64,000 nucleotides of DNA from Sphingobacterium sp. SRCM116780 (lineage in GTDB: Bacteria; Bacteroidota; Bacteroidia; Sphingobacteriales; Sphingobacteriaceae). This document shows positions 1-12,317 of the stretch, piece by piece. The notes under the pieces were generated by a model. It did no database searches, was not told where the DNA came from, and worked only from the letters and a program-made list of their open reading frames with translations. The first letter of the stretch is position 1. Each line of letters starts with the position of its first letter. The position numbers and the translations under genes were made by a program. The stretch spans positions 2,108,001 through 2,172,000 of the forward strand of contig NZ_CP090446.1 in the NCBI RefSeq assembly GCF_021442025.1, read 5' to 3'.

Positions 1-71
1 GTCTCATATCTAATCTATAGACAATTGAAAGAAAAAATCAAAGAGGAAGACAACAGTGTATGCGTTGCTTG

Positions 72-2960
<2,889 letters not shown>

Positions 2961-3230
2961 TCATAGCCCTTTTGCTACTATGGGTTGCTTTTGATATATA
3001 ACCATGGTGCTACGCATCGATCCGTTCGGCTTTTGACCGAGGGTCTTCTCAATACATCAAGCACACCACAGTATGGTCTCTACTGTTGTCTTCTCTTGTA
3101 ATTTTTTTTCTTTCAATATGTCAAAGAACTCTTCTTCTAGATGTGAGATCAGAGATGGGAGATTTGAGATCTGGTATGGTTGCCCATAAGTGTCTCTTGT
3201 CTCATATCTATCGTCTCATATCCAGAGATG

Positions 3231-3304
3231 TGGAGAATATCGGAGTCGAACCGATGACCCCCTGCGTGCAAGGCAGGTGCTCTAGCCAGCTGAGCTAATT
3301 CCCC
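3231..3304 (-). tRNA. tRNA-Ala (TGC)
   Basis: The cloverleaf folds on the minus strand. The acceptor stem is GGGGAAT/ATTCTCC, the anticodon stem is CCTGC/GCAGG with loop CTTGCAC (anticodon TGC), and the T loop is TTCGACT. CCA is not encoded. It lies in the 16S-23S spacer, the usual place for the Ile-Ala tRNA pair. Confidence 0.96.
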
Positions 3305-3389
3305 TTTGTGTAGACAGCAGAGTTCAGAGCCGAGATCCGAGACTATTTACTCTGTCTCTTGTCTCTTATCTTTCATCTCTGATCTTAGA

Positions 3390-3466
3390 TGGTAGTCCCG
3401 AGCAGATTTGAACTGCTGACCCCTACATTATCAGTGTAGTGCTCTAACCAACTGAGCTACGGGACT
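3390..3466 (-). tRNA. tRNA-Ile (GAT)
   Basis: The cloverleaf folds on the minus strand. The acceptor stem is AGTCCCG/CGGGACT and the anticodon loop CTGATAA gives GAT. The discriminator A is followed by an encoded CCA (3390-3392). It is the first tRNA after 16S in the spacer. Confidence 0.96.
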
Positions 3467-3592
3467 AGCTTATCATTCTTCATCTCTCAATGGACCATCC
3501 TAAAGGGACGGGCACATTTCTTCAAATGTTCATCTTTGTTTTCTTAATATTAACCATGTGTATACGTAACGAGCTTCAATTCCGAATGCTCT

Positions 3593-5121
<1,529 letters not shown>

Positions 5122-5366
5122 TGTAAAATGAAGGGTAAGATCAAGACTATTTATAATAAATAGAATTGTCTTGTATTTTTATTTCTAATTCTAAAATTGA
5201 CAGGTTGAGTTTTTAACTTTCGCTGTTTCTCAACACTACTCGTTACGTTACATGATTATATTTTTAAAGAACTTGCTTCGCATCCGCTTCACGCTTCTGC
5301 TTTTATATCTTCGGCATTGCGCCCCGATCTTCTCTTGTTTTATTCCCTTCGTCTCCGTTGGGACTG

Positions 5367-5396
5367 CAAAGGTAGAAATCTTTTCCGAAATTCCAA
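5367..5396 (-). promoter_or_regulatory. rRNA operon promoter P1
   Basis: Read on the minus strand: -7 box TACCTTTG (5374-5367) fits the Bacteroidota consensus TAnnTTTG exactly. A -33 TTG (5396-5394) lies 19 nt upstream. It faces the 16S gene about 245 nt away. Confidence 0.7.
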
Positions 5397-5518
5397 AATA
5401 AATCTGAATTTATTTTTTATCGCTTCTCCTCAGATTTCTGCGTTCAAATCACTTTAAACCCTCCTTTTTTCTGGTGCCTTCTCTTGCGATCCAGCCCATA
5501 CTCCCTTGCGGAGTGGTG

Positions 5519-5526
5519 CAAAGATA
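5519..5526 (-). promoter_or_regulatory. candidate rRNA operon promoter P2
   Basis: A second exact -7 match, TATCTTTG on the minus strand, lies 150 bp upstream of P1. No clear TTG is present at -33, so it is weaker. Tandem promoters are common for rRNA operons. Confidence 0.45.
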
Positions 5527-5699
5527 GCAACTTCTTAGCCTCACTTCCTAACCTTTTCTGACTTATTTCTTAATATTAACCTTAACTGGCTGTAACATTG
5601 AACGATTAATTTCTACCACAGGGAAATAAAATAGGTACGGCTCTCTGGATAACAATAAACTGCTCTGCTTTCCATTGCGGTCATTGACGGGGGTCAACT

Positions 5700-5857
5700 G
5701 GGGATCAAACGGGGACCAATTCCTGCCCGTGAGCACAGTGAGAGCACGGTGCGTGCACCGTGAGTCCACCTTTTCTGGTACTCACACGGCGCTCACACCC
5801 CACACGCAAGGTACCCACAGTCCAGAGTTGGTCCCAATTTGGTTTTAATTTGATCCC
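5700..5857. repeat. nested palindromic element
   Basis: Arms pair in order across the element. GGGGATCAAA (5700-5709) is answered by TTTGATCCC (5849-5857). GGGGACCAA (5711-5719) is answered by TTGGTCCC (5828-5835). Inside is a tight hairpin, CACGGTGC-GT-GCACCGTG (5745-5762), surrounded by GTGAG/CTCAC repeats. The layout suggests a miniature inverted-repeat element or a structured RNA; no ORF is supported. Confidence 0.5.
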
Positions 5858-6041
5858 TGGGATGTCTATAACCGTTTATATGATCGGCCTTAAGACTTCC
5901 TCTTCCTTAAATAAAGACGAAATCACGCGAAAAGGTGGAAAACCATGCAACAGGATCTTATCGTTAAGCTTTCCTTAACTTTAAACAATATTTTACTTTA
6001 TCTGTATATTAGTACAATTAGGATCATTAAAAATATATCTT

Positions 6042-6875
6042 TTGGACGAACTTTTTAAAATTTATACCATCGGTGCTGAAGAAGTTAAAAACTTCAACTA
6101 TTCAAAAAACGAAATACACCAGCATAATTTTGAAGAATTGATCATTGGCCTAGCAGGACAATTGGAACATTTTATTGATTTTAAATCACGTGTTTTTAAT
6201 GCTCCTTTTATCAGTTTTGTCACGCAAGGGAAAACACATCGTGTCAAACCAATGATGACGGATGGGGAAGCCCGATTTTGGGTCATTCGATTCAAAAGTG
6301 AATTTATACCAGAAACAACCTTTCAACTCTATACACAATTTCATGAGACCGCAACTTTTGAATTCAAAGAATACAATTGCTTCCATAGATTGATTCGTCT
6401 TTGTGAAATGATGGAAAATGAAATGCAACAGACAGTAATCGATTATGGGGTTATCAAACAATTATTAAGTACCATTTTTACCATGATTGAATCGGAACGT
6501 AAAAAACAATTTCCCGAAACAAATCTTCAACTCAAAAATCAAAGTACTACTTTCAAGAATTTCCTTTCCATATTGGAAGAAAACTTTAGGCGACCCGAAG
6601 GTATCAATTACTATGCAGAAAAGCTATTCATGTCTGCACGTAATCTGAATTTAATTTGTCAGAGCATTCTACAACAAAGTGTATCAGAAATTATTGAAAC
6701 CAGAAAGTTAATTGAAGCCAAAAACCTTTTGCTCACAACCACAAAAACTATTTCAGAAATTGGTTTTGATTTAGGTTATAGTGATAAGGCTTATTTTACC
6801 AATGTATTTAAAAAGAAAGCTGGATTGACACCATCGGAATTTCGAAATGAAATGCAACAATTAATTTCCGAATAA
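6042..6875 (+). CDS. AraC-family transcriptional regulator
   Basis: A 277-aa DNA-binding regulator. Residues about 1-140 form a cupin-like sensing half, with HRVKP and a beta-rich pattern. Residues about 180-275 form the double helix-turn-helix of the AraC family (FMSARNLNLICQ, then TISEIGFDLGYSDKAYFTNV and KKKAGLTPSEFR). The reading frame opens with TTG at 6042; no ATG lies in frame nearby upstream, so the start is a choice. The downstream dioxygenase gene has its own promoter and lies in the same direction 90 bp away, so it is the likely target. The effector is unknown. Confidence 0.88.
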   Translation: MDELFKIYTIGAEEVKNFNYSKNEIHQHNFEELIIGLAGQLEHFIDFKSRVFNAPFISFVTQGKTHRVKPMMTDGEARFWVIRFKSEFIPETTFQLYTQFHETATFEFKEYNCFHRLIRLCEMMENEMQQTVIDYGVIKQLLSTIFTMIESERKKQFPETNLQLKNQSTTFKNFLSILEENFRRPEGINYYAEKLFMSARNLNLICQSILQQSVSEIIETRKLIEAKNLLLTTTKTISEIGFDLGYSDKAYFTNVFKKKAGLTPSEFRNEMQQLISE

Positions 6876-6923
6876 CCCAACAGAATTACAAAAAAGTCAT
6901 ACCTCCTCCCCTTTTTCTTGAAG

Positions 6924-6931
6924 TATCTTTG
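6924..6931 (+). promoter_or_regulatory. promoter of dioxygenase gene
   Basis: TATCTTTG matches the -7 consensus exactly, 34 bp before the ATG. The -33 position is C-rich with no TTG. That fits a promoter needing an activator, perhaps the neighbouring AraC protein (inference). Confidence 0.5.
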
Positions 6932-6965
6932 TATCAACAAATGAAACAGTAACCATATTGGTCAT

Positions 6966-7850
6966 ATGGAAAGAAAAAAATTTGTAAAAATTATGGCAGG
7001 ATTATCATTAACAGGAGTTGCAATGAAAGCTAATTCTTTATATAAATTCTCTTCCGAATTGGAAGCAACAGAAAAATTTCCAGTGCTATTTTTGGGACAT
7101 GGTAGTCCTATGAATGCCATTGAGGATAATGAGTTTGTTCAAGGATTCAAAAAAATAGGTCAAACATTTGAAAAACCAAAAGCAATACTCGTTGTCTCCG
7201 CGCATTGGGAAACGAGAGGAACTTTTGTTACCGCTATGGAACATCCAACAACTATCCATGATTTCGGTGGTTTTCCTCAAGCTTTGTTTGATGTACAATA
7301 TCCAGCTCCAGGAAGTCCTGAGCTCGCCGGAGAAACACAAACGTTAATCTCAAAAACAGACGTTTATTTGGACGATAAATGGGGATTAGATCATGGATCA
7401 TGGTCAGTTGTAAAACATCTATACCCGAATGCCGATGTACCCATTATTCAAATGAGTATCGATTACACACAGCCAGCGTCTTATCATTATGAGCTTGCTC
7501 AACAACTCGCAGCTTTACGTCAAAAGGGGGTCTTGATCATTGGGAGTGGCAACATGGTTCATAATCTACGAATGGTTGCTTGGGACAAATTAAATACAGC
7601 AGGTTATGCCTATGAATGGGCTTCAATCGCAAATGAAAAGATGAAAAATTTTATTCAAGATGGAGATCATCAAGCTTTAATAAATTTCAGACAGCAAGGA
7701 AAAGAATTTGACTTAGCCATTCCTACTCCAGAGCATTATCTACCTTTGATCTATTCCTTAGCATTGCAAGATAAAAAGGATGATTTGTTCTTATTTAATG
7801 ACAACTCTGTTGCTGGTTCTTTGACGATGACTTCTGTAAAAATAGGTTAG
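6966..7850 (+). CDS. ygiD: class III extradiol dioxygenase, 4,5-DOPA type (YgiD/LigB-like)
   Basis: A 294-aa metal-dependent ring-opening dioxygenase of the YgiD/DODA group, which cleaves catechols such as L-DOPA between carbons 4 and 5. Four histidines sit where this family holds its metal: H45 in GHGSPMNA, H80 in SAHWETRG, H199 in GSGNMVHNL and H257 in PTPEHYLPL. Unlike E. coli YgiD it starts with about 30 extra residues (RKKFVKIMAGLSLTG) resembling a Tat-type leader with RK instead of RR, so export is possible but unproven. It follows an AraC regulator. The natural substrate cannot be read from sequence. Confidence 0.88.
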   Translation: MERKKFVKIMAGLSLTGVAMKANSLYKFSSELEATEKFPVLFLGHGSPMNAIEDNEFVQGFKKIGQTFEKPKAILVVSAHWETRGTFVTAMEHPTTIHDFGGFPQALFDVQYPAPGSPELAGETQTLISKTDVYLDDKWGLDHGSWSVVKHLYPNADVPIIQMSIDYTQPASYHYELAQQLAALRQKGVLIIGSGNMVHNLRMVAWDKLNTAGYAYEWASIANEKMKNFIQDGDHQALINFRQQGKEFDLAIPTPEHYLPLIYSLALQDKKDDLFLFNDNSVAGSLTMTSVKIG

Positions 7851-7964
7851 TCAATAAAGTTGTTCTACCGGGGTAGAAAAGCGAATATATGACATAAAAA
7901 TCCCTTATAGTTAATCGTTAGGGAAAATCGCGTATATTCGTTAATCATTCTCATTATTCATAAT

Positions 7965-8258
7965 ATGAACGTATCAAAACCAACCATTTTAATTGAATAC
8001 TGCCCAAAATGCAATTGGATGCTTCGTGCTGCCTATATGGCACAAGAAATTTTAAGTACTTTTTCAGAAGATGTCCATGGTGTTTTACTGATCCCAAGTG
8101 TAACTTCTGGAAAGTATACGATTTCTGTCAATGAATTAATCGTATTTGACCGAAAGGAAATGGGTAGATTTCCTGAGATAAAAGAGTTGAAACAGTTATT
8201 AAGAGATCAGATCAATCCAACTAAAGAGTTGGGTCATTCCGATAAAAAAGAAGTATGA
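7965..8258 (+). CDS. SelT/SelW/SelH (Rdx) family redox protein
   Basis: A 97-aa protein of the Rdx family. It has a thioredoxin-like fold with the redox motif CPKC at residues 13-16, where selenoprotein relatives have CxxU. The following stretch (NWMLRAAYMAQEIL) and the late FPEIKELKQLLRDQI helix are typical. Both motif positions are Cys here, so no selenocysteine is needed. It probably acts as a small cytosolic thiol-disulfide protein; the partner is unknown. It sits alone between the dioxygenase gene and a bidirectional terminator. Confidence 0.85.
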   Translation: MNVSKPTILIEYCPKCNWMLRAAYMAQEILSTFSEDVHGVLLIPSVTSGKYTISVNELIVFDRKEMGRFPEIKELKQLLRDQINPTKELGHSDKKEV

Positions 8259-8290
8259 TAATTTTTCAAAAACTTGAAATTAATTTTATA

Positions 8291-8324
8291 AAAAAAGCTC
8301 CTGATAACGATCAGGAGCTTTTTT
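8291..8324 (+). terminator. bidirectional terminator
   Basis: AAAAAAGCTCCTGA, loop TAACGA, TCAGGAGCTTTTTT: 14 bp perfect with A and T flanks. It separates the convergent redox-protein and M16 peptidase genes and can serve both. Confidence 0.9.
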
Positions 8325-8336
8325 GGTCTTAAAAAT

Positions 8337-11192
8337 CTATTTTGCGTCTGGCAGTAAAATAAACTCAAACATACGTTCTTGTTTTAAATACTTGTCCGCA
8401 ACAGCTTTCACACTTTCTACAGACACTTTACTCAGGTCATCCAACCTTCTTAAAATTTCCGCAACATCCTCTTGATTTTGATAAGAACCTGATATGTAGC
8501 CTGCCCAGAATCCATTTTCTTTTAACTGCAGTTCTAGCTGGCGTTTTTGTTCAATCACGAATTTATCAATATCTTCTTTGAGAGGACCATTTTTCTTAAT
8601 TTTCGACACTTCATCAACAGCAGATTTTATCAATACATCTACTTTACTTGGAGCTGTTCCGAATCCGATTCCAAAACTATAACGGGCATGCGGTAATTTA
8701 CCATAGCTTGCAGAAGCTCCTACACTATAAACACCACTTTCAGCTTCACGTAAACGTTCTAACAATTTGATTGTTAAGATACTTTCCAATGCATCCATAT
8801 TGATATTTTCTGCTTCAGAATAGGCATAATCACCATAATAAGCAAGTTGTACCGAAGCTTTATCTTCTTTACCTTTATTCACGACAACACGCTTTCCTTG
8901 AGCAGGCTCTATAATTCTTAAATCTTTATACGATTCTTTACGACCTAAGTTCGGTAAAGCTGCTAAGTAATTTTCCAAATAAGGCTTAATCTCCTCTTCG
9001 GTAAAAGATCCGACAATAGTGAAGGTAAAATCCGAAGCATCTGCAAACCGGTCTTTATAAATTTCAAAGGCGCGATTTTTATCAATAGTTTTCACCAAAT
9101 CTATCGTTGCATTTTTTCTTCTGATATTATCACCATATAATGCTGTTTTGATCTGATCAGAAAACACATTTGAAGGATTGTTCTCTCTATTTTCTAAACC
9201 TCCTATCGTACGAGCGATCGTGCTTTGAAAAACATCATCATCCAAACGAGGTTCTGCAAAGTATCCATAAACTAATTCAAATGTATTTTTCAATCCTTCT
9301 TTATCAGAACTTCCGTACAAACCTTCATAGTTTTCAGAGATATATGGACTCATTCTCACATTTTTACCCGTCAGGTATTTTTGCAATTCAACATTTTTTA
9401 ATTGTCCTATACCACTTGCATCAACTAAACCTGCTGCATTACTTGCCGAAAAATAATCTTGGTCGGGATATAATGAAGATCCTCCAGGACTAGAAGCCGT
9501 TATCAGAATTTCATCATTTTTAAAATTAGTAGGTTTCAAGATCACTTTAACGCCATTACTTAACGTTAATTCTTTTGAATTGATGTCTTTCAATTCTTTT
9601 GAAGAAACGATTGAACCTTTTATAGGCTCTTTAGACAACAATGGTAATTTTGACACCTTATCCTCATAAGCCGTTACATTTTCAGATTCGACTGTCTTGA
9701 TCCAGCTATTTACAGTCTGTTCTGTTGGTAAAGTAGCTTTATCTTTTTCAGGTCCCATGATGATCACATCACGATTCAGATCCGTATAATATTTGGCAAT
9801 AAGGGCATTTACTTCTTTTAATGTTAAAGTCGGTAAAAGTTGTTTTGTAATTTTGTAATTGTCGTCGTTACTTAACACGGCCTCATCTTTTAAGAAATTG
9901 TTCATATAACGATGTACATAGCTATCTGACTTTTTCTTACTTCTTTCGATATAGGATGTTTCATTTCCCTTATTCATCGCAACGATTGCTCGATCTAATT
10001 CAGATTGGGTAAATCCAAATTTTTGAATTCTTTCAAATTCAGTCATCATCTTCTTGAACCCTACTTCCAACTGACCTGGTTTCGGAACAACCATCAAAGA
10101 AAAAACATCAAGTCCCGCAATAAATCCAGCAATATTTCCTCCTGCATGTATAAAAGGAGCGTCTGCTTGTTGCATAATTTCAGAAAAGCGATCAGCAACC
10201 ATCATATTAAAAGATGATACCAATAATTCTTTTCTATAATCTTTTACAGTTACTGTTTTTTCCTCTTTGCTCTTAATCATAATCTGAACAACCGTATAGG
10301 GAAGTTCTGGATCCGTAATGGCAATAAATTGATTTTTATTCAATAAATCAACATTATATTTCGTACGCTCTAACTTTTTAGCGGGTGCTTTTAAATCAGA
10401 AAACAACGTTTTTACACGAGCTTCCATATCTTTCACATCAATATCGCCCACAATGATAATGGATTGTAAATCTGGTCTGTACCAGTCTTGATGAAATTTA
10501 CGTATTGTTTCGGGTTTAAAAGTGGTAATAATCTTTTCTGTTCCTATTGGTAAACGTTTAGAATATCGAGAGCCATTTAAAACGATAGGGAAAAATTTAT
10601 CTTGCAAGCGTTGACTTACCCCACGATTACCACGCATTTCTTCCATTACAATACCGCGCTCTTTGTCAATTTCATCCGTAGTTAATAAAGCATCTTGTGC
10701 CCAATCGCGCATCACTTGTAAACCATTCTTTAAAAGTTCTGGATCATCGGATGGAATCGGAAGTTGATATACTGTTTCGTCAAATCCTGTATAAGCATTC
10801 AAATCTGAACCAAATCTGACACCTGCTTTTTGCAGATAATTAATTAATTCATTTTTAGGAAAATGCTTAAGACCATTAAAGTTCATGTGTTCTAAAAAAT
10901 GCGCTAGTCCTAGCTGCTCTTCGTTTTCTAAAATAGAACCTACTTTATTTGCCAGATACATGGTCACCCTTTTTTCAGGTTCCACATTACGACGGATATA
11001 ATAGGTAAAGCCATTTTTCAATTTACCTGTTAAAACTTCATTGTCAAATGGTAGTTTTTGATCCCAACTGACCGTGTCTTGTGCTAGTATAGCTCTCGCT
11101 TCAGCACGGAATGATGTTGCGGCTGTACTTGGAGTCGTACAAAAGAAAGCTGGCAACAAAAATGTTAATGCAATAGGTTTAATAAATCTCAT
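8337..11192 (-). CDS. M16 family zinc metallopeptidase (double-unit, PqqL-like)
   Basis: A 951-aa secreted insulinase-type peptidase. A Sec signal peptide occupies residues 1-25 (hydrophobic core, TAA cut region). The N-terminal M16 domain has the inverted zinc motif HFLEH at 98-102 and the distal Glu at about 178 (KERGIVMEE). A second M16-like half follows from about residue 520 without the zinc motif (a D-S-G-IGQL region instead), as usual for two-unit clamshell members. Such proteins degrade peptides in the periplasm or in nutrient-uptake systems. It is transcribed alone and divergent from xerD. The length is normal. Confidence 0.92.
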   Translation of the reverse strand: MRFIKPIALTFLLPAFFCTTPSTAATSFRAEARAILAQDTVSWDQKLPFDNEVLTGKLKNGFTYYIRRNVEPEKRVTMYLANKVGSILENEEQLGLAHFLEHMNFNGLKHFPKNELINYLQKAGVRFGSDLNAYTGFDETVYQLPIPSDDPELLKNGLQVMRDWAQDALLTTDEIDKERGIVMEEMRGNRGVSQRLQDKFFPIVLNGSRYSKRLPIGTEKIITTFKPETIRKFHQDWYRPDLQSIIIVGDIDVKDMEARVKTLFSDLKAPAKKLERTKYNVDLLNKNQFIAITDPELPYTVVQIMIKSKEEKTVTVKDYRKELLVSSFNMMVADRFSEIMQQADAPFIHAGGNIAGFIAGLDVFSLMVVPKPGQLEVGFKKMMTEFERIQKFGFTQSELDRAIVAMNKGNETSYIERSKKKSDSYVHRYMNNFLKDEAVLSNDDNYKITKQLLPTLTLKEVNALIAKYYTDLNRDVIIMGPEKDKATLPTEQTVNSWIKTVESENVTAYEDKVSKLPLLSKEPIKGSIVSSKELKDINSKELTLSNGVKVILKPTNFKNDEILITASSPGGSSLYPDQDYFSASNAAGLVDASGIGQLKNVELQKYLTGKNVRMSPYISENYEGLYGSSDKEGLKNTFELVYGYFAEPRLDDDVFQSTIARTIGGLENRENNPSNVFSDQIKTALYGDNIRRKNATIDLVKTIDKNRAFEIYKDRFADASDFTFTIVGSFTEEEIKPYLENYLAALPNLGRKESYKDLRIIEPAQGKRVVVNKGKEDKASVQLAYYGDYAYSEAENINMDALESILTIKLLERLREAESGVYSVGASASYGKLPHARYSFGIGFGTAPSKVDVLIKSAVDEVSKIKKNGPLKEDIDKFVIEQKRQLELQLKENGFWAGYISGSYQNQEDVAEILRRLDDLSKVSVESVKAVADKYLKQERMFEFILLPDAK

Positions 11193-11266
11193 GTTTTTGA
11201 TTTACCTTTAATTATAAATTTAGTTTATTTTATAAATTACAGTTCGAAATTACAATTAATCTATTG

Positions 11267-11274
11267 TATTTTTG
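11267..11274 (+). promoter_or_regulatory. xerD promoter -7 box
   Basis: TATTTTTG matches TAnnTTTG and ends 6 nt before the ATG at 11281. The transcript would therefore be almost leaderless. The -33 position shows only TTC. Confidence 0.45.
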
Positions 11275-11280
11275 TCATTT

Positions 11281-12186
11281 ATGATCGAAGAAAAAAATTG
11301 GATTTACTTAAAGAAAAATTTTGAAAGATTTCTAAAATTCGAACGTGGATTATCCGATAATTCTATTGAAGCTTATTTAAATGATATTTCTAAATTGGAA
11401 GTCTATTGTGAAGAACAAAAGTTATCCTTACAACAAGTTACCAGTAAAGATATCCAACGATTTTTAATGTGGATCAATGGATTTGGCATCTCCCCTTTTA
11501 CCCAATCTCGCTTGTTATCTGGGTTAAAAACTTTCTATAATTTTCTATTAATCGAATACGATTGGGAAACCAATCCTGTAGAGTTAATACAGTCCCCTCG
11601 TATGGCTCGAAAAATACCGAGTGTCCTTAATATTCAAGAAATAGATCAGCTGATACAAGCTATTGATCTGTCTAAATCAGAAGGCATGCGCAACAAAACG
11701 ATATTAGAGGTTTTATACGGTTGCGGGCTACGTGTATCGGAGTTAGTAGGACTCAAGATATCAAACTTATATCTTGATGTAGAATTCATTAAAGTCGAAG
11801 GCAAAGGAAGTAAAGAACGTCTTATACCTATCGGAAATCAAGCTATAAAATATTTAAAGATTTATCTTGATGAGGTTAGAAATCATATCAAAATCAAAGC
11901 AGGACAAGAAGATTTTGTTTTTCTGAATAAAAGAGGAGCTGCTTTATCTCGTGTCATGGTATTCATCATGATTAAAGATTTAGCCAAGAAGATTGGTCTT
12001 CAAAAAAGTATAAGTCCACACACTTTTAGACATAGTTTTGCTTCTCATCTCGTTGAAGGTGGTGCTGATTTGCGTGCTGTGCAGGATATGCTTGGACATG
12101 AAAGTATTACGACAACGGAGATCTATACACACATCGACCGAGAATATCTGCAAAGTGTCATCACACAATACCATCCTCGTTCTTAA
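11281..12186 (+). CDS. xerD: tyrosine recombinase XerD/XerC
   Basis: A 301-aa site-specific recombinase that resolves chromosome dimers at dif. The SAM-like core-binding half is residues 1-85. The catalytic half carries the full set: R151 (GCGLRVSEL), K175 (GKGSKERL), H247 and R250 (HTFRHSF), H273 (LGHESITT) and the nucleophile Y282 (EIYTHI). A TTG nine bases upstream keeps the frame open, but ATG 11281 is preferred because the TTG lies inside the promoter box. It stands alone and not beside a mobile element, so it is the housekeeping enzyme and not an island integrase. Confidence 0.93.
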   Translation: MIEEKNWIYLKKNFERFLKFERGLSDNSIEAYLNDISKLEVYCEEQKLSLQQVTSKDIQRFLMWINGFGISPFTQSRLLSGLKTFYNFLLIEYDWETNPVELIQSPRMARKIPSVLNIQEIDQLIQAIDLSKSEGMRNKTILEVLYGCGLRVSELVGLKISNLYLDVEFIKVEGKGSKERLIPIGNQAIKYLKIYLDEVRNHIKIKAGQEDFVFLNKRGAALSRVMVFIMIKDLAKKIGLQKSISPHTFRHSFASHLVEGGADLRAVQDMLGHESITTTEIYTHIDREYLQSVITQYHPRS

Positions 12187-12242
12187 TCATAAGAACCTAT
12201 CCGTCAGACTTTAATCCTTTAACAAAGTAACATTAAAAAATT

Positions 12243-12296
12243 AAAATACAACATTGTTGCATTTTAATTTTTATTAATGCAACAATGTTGTATTTT
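12243..12296. promoter_or_regulatory. Fur-family-like (possibly Zur) double operator over promoter
   Basis: A perfect inverted repeat with 21-bp arms (12243-12263 and 12276-12296) around a 12-nt AT spacer. Each arm itself contains a 7-1-7 palindrome: TACAACA-T-TGTTGCA on the left and TGCAACA-A-TGTTGTA on the right, the layout typical of Fur/Zur/PerR boxes. The right arm overlaps TATTTTTG (12291-12298), the -7 box of the TonB receptor gene, so binding would repress it. The same hairpin could also end xerD transcription. Confidence 0.6.
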
Positions 12297-12317
12297 TGTT
12301 TCGTAATTAAATCAAAC

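Larger units (their letters stand above)
5122..6041. other. gene-free region between rrn and AraC gene
   Basis: It holds the rRNA leader, the two rRNA promoters and a nested palindromic element (5700-5857). Small ORFs at 5563-5769 and 5760-5978 span the palindrome and show no protein-like character, so no gene is called. Confidence 0.6.

Noticed and set aside
5563..5978. Two ORFs of 68 and 72 codons on opposite strands
   Set aside because: They read through the palindromic element and show no protein-like composition.
11281..12186. Tyrosine recombinase as an integrase of the RHS island
   Set aside because: It has standard XerD length and motifs, its own promoter, and is separated from the RHS locus by a TonB operon and a tRNA.
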